Positions 49,064-51,600 of a DNA stretch of 51,600 nucleotides are shown here, piece after piece. Each line of letters opens with the position of its first letter. Within the stretch, counting starts at the first letter, position 1. Below the pieces are notes generated by a model, which was not told the DNA's origin, did no database searches, and saw only the letters and a program-made list of their open reading frames with translations. Both the position numbers and the translations under genes were made by a program. Location: the NCBI GenBank assembly GCA_003597945.1, contig QZJS01000137.1:1-51600 (forward strand), read 5' to 3'. This DNA is from Desulfobacteraceae bacterium (GTDB lineage Bacteria > Desulfobacterota > Desulfobacteria > Desulfobacterales > Desulfosalsimonadaceae).

Positions 49064-50899
49064 ATGCCGCACTTCTACAGTTTTATCATCACGTTTGCCG
49101 TCGCCTTTCTGCTGGCCGTTATCCTGACCCCTTTTATCCGCGCCGTAGCGGTGAAAAAAGGTTATGTGGCGCATCCACGGGAAGACCGCTGGCACCAGAA
49201 GCCAACCGGCCTTCTGGGCGGTATCGGCATCTTTATCAGTCTGATGGCCGCATGGCAGGTGGGCGGACTGGTTTCCGGGCGATACGCGGAGTTCATCTAC
49301 CTGCTGACGCCGGTGGCCCTTGGCGGAGCGGTCATATTCCTCCTCGGGCTCATTGATGATATTTTAGACATCAACCCGCATTACAAGCTGATCGGCCAGG
49401 TGGTGGCGGCATCGGTGATGGTGTTTCTGGGTGTCCAGGTCAACTGGTTCGCATCGGAAACCGTCAATCTGCTGATCAGCATCGTCTGGATCGTCGGGAT
49501 CACCAATGCCTTTAACCTGCTTGATAACATGGACGGGCTTTCCGCCGGTGTCGCCTGCATCTCGGGTGTGTTCCTGTTTTTCTGGCTGCCCATCATGTCG
49601 GGTGATTCAGCGCTGGTGACCTCGATACAGTTGATGTTGGCGGCCTATATCGGCAGTCTGCTGGGCTTTCTGATCTACAATTTCAATCCGGCGTCTATTT
49701 TCATGGGGGATGCCGGGAGCCTGCTGATCGGTTTTGTCCTTGCCTGTCTGGCCGTTTTTGCCGAACCATCGGCAGCAGCGGGTGATACCCTGTATCATCA
49801 ATTGTCGATTATCGCCATCCCCTGTTTGATTCTGTTTGTCCCCATCGTGGATACCGCCTTTGTCAGTTTTATGCGCAAAAAATTCTCCCGTTCCGTTTTC
49901 CAGGGGGGCCGGGATCATTCATCTCATCGGATGGTGGCCATCGGGTTATCCGAGCGCAAAGCGGTTATGGTGCTTTATGCCTTTGCGGCGGCTTCCGGCC
50001 TGCTCGCCCTGTTGATTTATCCCCTTGACATGGGGACCGGCCTGGTGGTCATCGCCCTGTTTTTAATTATTGTTCTGCTGTTCTGGATCTATCTGGCCAA
50101 TGTCGAAGTTTATGAACAGCAGGCCGTGGTTACGGACGCTGTCGGCCGGTTTATCCCGGTTCTGATGAAGGCGGGTTACGGAAGAATGCTTTTTTCCATT
50201 CTGCTGGATCTGGTCCTGATCACAGTGGCCTATTATGCCGCTTATCTGTTGCGATTTGAATGGAAGATTGGGGCTAATTTTAATTTTTTCCTTAAATCAC
50301 TTCCCATCATCATTGCCTGCCAGATATTCACGTTTTACATTTTCGGCGTTTACCAGAGACTCTGGCGAGGTTCCCGGCTGGGAGACGTGGCCGTGTATGT
50401 CAAGGCGGTCACCACCGGAACGGTACTGACCATGCTGGTGATTCTGTTTATTTACCGGTTCCAGAGTTTTTCGCGAGCGGTCTTCGTCATTTACTGGGGC
50501 TTGATGCTGATTTTTATTTCTTTTTCACGGTTTTTTTTCCGGATACTCGATGAATGGGTCATCAGGGAAAACCGCGGGGGCAAGCCGGTCCTGATTTACG
50601 GCGCCGGCGTCGGCGGGCAGATGGTGGTCCGGGAGATCGAGACCAGCAATGGATGCGGACGCCACCTGGTCGGGTTCATTGACGATGATCCAATAAAAAA
50701 GGGAAAAAAAATAGATGGTTATCCTGTTTTTGGCGGGGTGGAGCGATTGGAGCATATCATCGCTAAATATGATATCAGGGAAATCATCGTCTCGTTTAAA
50801 CGAAACGGTCCGGAAAAAAAGAAGGAGGTCGAGGGGATCTGCGCGCGCATGGACCTTGATGTGACGGTCAGCCGGATGCGGCTGATCATCGGTGCCTGA
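49064..50899 (+). CDS. WecA-like phosphoglycosyl transferase fused to PglF/CapD-like N-terminal domain
   Basis: The 611-residue membrane protein begins with a polyprenyl-phosphate sugar-1-phosphate transferase (about 1-335; LLGLIDDILDINPH, NAFNLLDNMDGLSAG, FNPASIFMGDAGSLL, GRDHSSHRM), which would load the first sugar phosphate on undecaprenyl phosphate. This is followed by about four membrane helices (about 380-490) and a Rossmann domain (about 505-611: GKPVLIYGAGVGGQMVV, HLVGFIDDDP, GYPVFGG), like the N-terminal half of PglF/CapD-type dehydratases, without the dehydratase domain. It starts a new unit after the terminator at 49011-49030. It ends 2 bp from a convergent gene. Confidence 0.9.
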   Translation: MPHFYSFIITFAVAFLLAVILTPFIRAVAVKKGYVAHPREDRWHQKPTGLLGGIGIFISLMAAWQVGGLVSGRYAEFIYLLTPVALGGAVIFLLGLIDDILDINPHYKLIGQVVAASVMVFLGVQVNWFASETVNLLISIVWIVGITNAFNLLDNMDGLSAGVACISGVFLFFWLPIMSGDSALVTSIQLMLAAYIGSLLGFLIYNFNPASIFMGDAGSLLIGFVLACLAVFAEPSAAAGDTLYHQLSIIAIPCLILFVPIVDTAFVSFMRKKFSRSVFQGGRDHSSHRMVAIGLSERKAVMVLYAFAAASGLLALLIYPLDMGTGLVVIALFLIIVLLFWIYLANVEVYEQQAVVTDAVGRFIPVLMKAGYGRMLFSILLDLVLITVAYYAAYLLRFEWKIGANFNFFLKSLPIIIACQIFTFYIFGVYQRLWRGSRLGDVAVYVKAVTTGTVLTMLVILFIYRFQSFSRAVFVIYWGLMLIFISFSRFFFRILDEWVIRENRGGKPVLIYGAGVGGQMVVREIETSNGCGRHLVGFIDDDPIKKGKKIDGYPVFGGVERLEHIIAKYDIREIIVSFKRNGPEKKKEVEGICARMDLDVTVSRMRLIIGA

Positions 50900-50901
50900 T
50901 A

Positions 50902-51600
50902 TTATTGCGCCTGGGAGATCAGTTTGTTGTAGTATTCGATTTCATCCCGCAGTGCCGTATCCTCTTCCTTGAAGCCTTTGATTCTTTCATTAAGACGGAT
51001 GACATTTTCATTGTATTTCTGTATGCTTGTTTTATCGCGTACCCTGGTCCGTTCCGCCTCAAGCGCTTTTTTTTCGGCCAGCAGTAAATGAAAGGTTTTG
51101 TCGAGTGCTGCTTTTTGGTCCAGCAGGCTTTTTCGCTTTTCCATCAGTATGACGATATCGGCGTCAGGCGCCTCCGGCGTTGTATCCGGAACCAGGTGCG
51201 CCGTTTCCACGGGAGCAGGCTTCAGGAAAGTTTCTTCTGCCGCCGCTTTTGTTTCATCAGTAAACGGTTCGGGCTTTGGCAGGGTCGAGGGCTCTCGTGC
51301 GGGTTCGCGCGCGGCGGTAACGACGGCTGGTTCTTTCTTCCGTGGTTTTTCAGCCTCCGTAATGGGCATAACGGGTGAGGCTGGCGTCTTTGTTTCGACG
51401 ACAGGTTTCTCGGGGACAGGGGTCGTTACGACAATTTTTTTTGCAACGGGTTCCGGCTTTGGTTTTTCAACGGCAATGACCGGTTCTTTAGGTTTCGGTG
51501 TTATGATTTCGGGTTTAGCCACCGGGGCTGCAGTGGAAGGCCCGGGTTCGGGCGCTTTGACGGTCCTGGCAGGGGGTTCCGGGATGGGTTTTTCAGCCAC
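50902..51600 (-). CDS. Pro-rich coiled-coil protein (partial, 5' end outside window)
   Basis: The visible C-terminal 232 residues have a long Pro/Lys/Glu/Val-rich low-complexity stretch (TonB- or linker-like) followed by a coiled coil in the last 90 residues (VILMEKRKSLLDQKAALDK, LAEKKALEAERTRVRD, FKEEDTALRDEIEYYNKLIS). The GTG at the window edge (51600) is probably inside a longer gene. The Pro-rich part suggests crossing of the periplasm. No family is recognised. It is convergent with the WecA-like gene, with 2 bp between stops. Confidence 0.65.
   Translation of the reverse strand: MAEKPIPEPPARTVKAPEPGPSTAAPVAKPEIITPKPKEPVIAVEKPKPEPVAKKIVVTTPVPEKPVVETKTPASPVMPITEAEKPRKKEPAVVTAAREPAREPSTLPKPEPFTDETKAAAEETFLKPAPVETAHLVPDTTPEAPDADIVILMEKRKSLLDQKAALDKTFHLLLAEKKALEAERTRVRDKTSIQKYNENVIRLNERIKGFKEEDTALRDEIEYYNKLISQAQ

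Noticed and set aside
1-51600. CRISPR arrays, tRNA or rRNA genes, integrases, transposases
   Set aside because: No regularly spaced direct repeats, cloverleaf-like sequence or recombinase motifs were found on either strand by reading.

Overview
The window reads as chromosomal DNA of a Gram-negative, probably sulfate-reducing Desulfobacterota (Desulfobacterales-like) bacterium. This is inferred from the phoH / 7TM-HD / ybeY / pdxJ / nnr / tsaE gene order, a type II secretion (T2SS) operon with the secretin gene last, abundant NtrC-type/sigma-54 signals, moderate GC and the protein flavour. No rRNA, tRNA, CRISPR, integrase or transposase gene was seen.

Layout. (1) 1-6.5 kb, minus strand: a tightly packed housekeeping operon (phoH-like, 7TM-HD phosphohydrolase, ybeY, pdxJ, nnr, tsaE partial). 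(2) 6.5-7.1 kb: two adjacent long imperfect palindromes, followed by a possible promoter for cvpA. (3) 7.1-10 kb: cvpA (+), facing a minus-strand set of a small DUF2007-like gene, class II aldolase and NUDIX hydrolase. (4) 10.35-21.5 kb, plus strand: complete T2SS operon gspE-F-G-H-I-J-K-L-M-C-D, interrupted between gspF and gspG by a third copy of the palindromic repeat. (5) 21.7-27.5 kb: periplasmic ABC-type binding protein, sensor kinase, NtrC-type regulator and TonB-dependent receptor, probably one transcription unit. (6) 27.7-34.9 kb: exported proteins, namely a double CAP-domain protein, a cysteine-rich protein, an unknown secreted protein, a transglutaminase-elicitor-like protein with repeated beta modules that also occur in the cysteine-rich protein, and a lipoprotein. 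These are plausible T2SS substrates or surface proteins. (7) 35.1-50.9 kb: surface-polysaccharide locus with three sulfotransferase-like genes in an AT-rich patch, a 1306-residue methyltransferase / coiled-coil / double glycosyltransferase, a methyltransferase, an ABC-2 permease, an ABC ATPase with two nucleotide-binding domains in one chain, three further glycosyltransferases, a nucleotide-sugar epimerase and a WecA-like transferase fused to a PglF/CapD-like N-terminal half. (8) 50.9 kb to the end: 3' part of a Pro-rich coiled-coil protein gene on the minus strand.

Two threads deserve most attention. First, three copies of an undescribed-looking palindromic repeat (about 183-199 bp) share a central core whose hairpin arms differ between copies but stay complementary, while their outer arms are unrelated. 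Second, sigma-54 type (-24/-12) promoter matches lie upstream of gspE, the CAP-domain gene, the cysteine-rich protein gene (weaker) and a glycosyltransferase, and the window itself encodes an NtrC-type activator with an intact GAFTGA loop. This suggests, as inference, a local sigma-54 programme linking secretion, exported proteins and surface polysaccharide.
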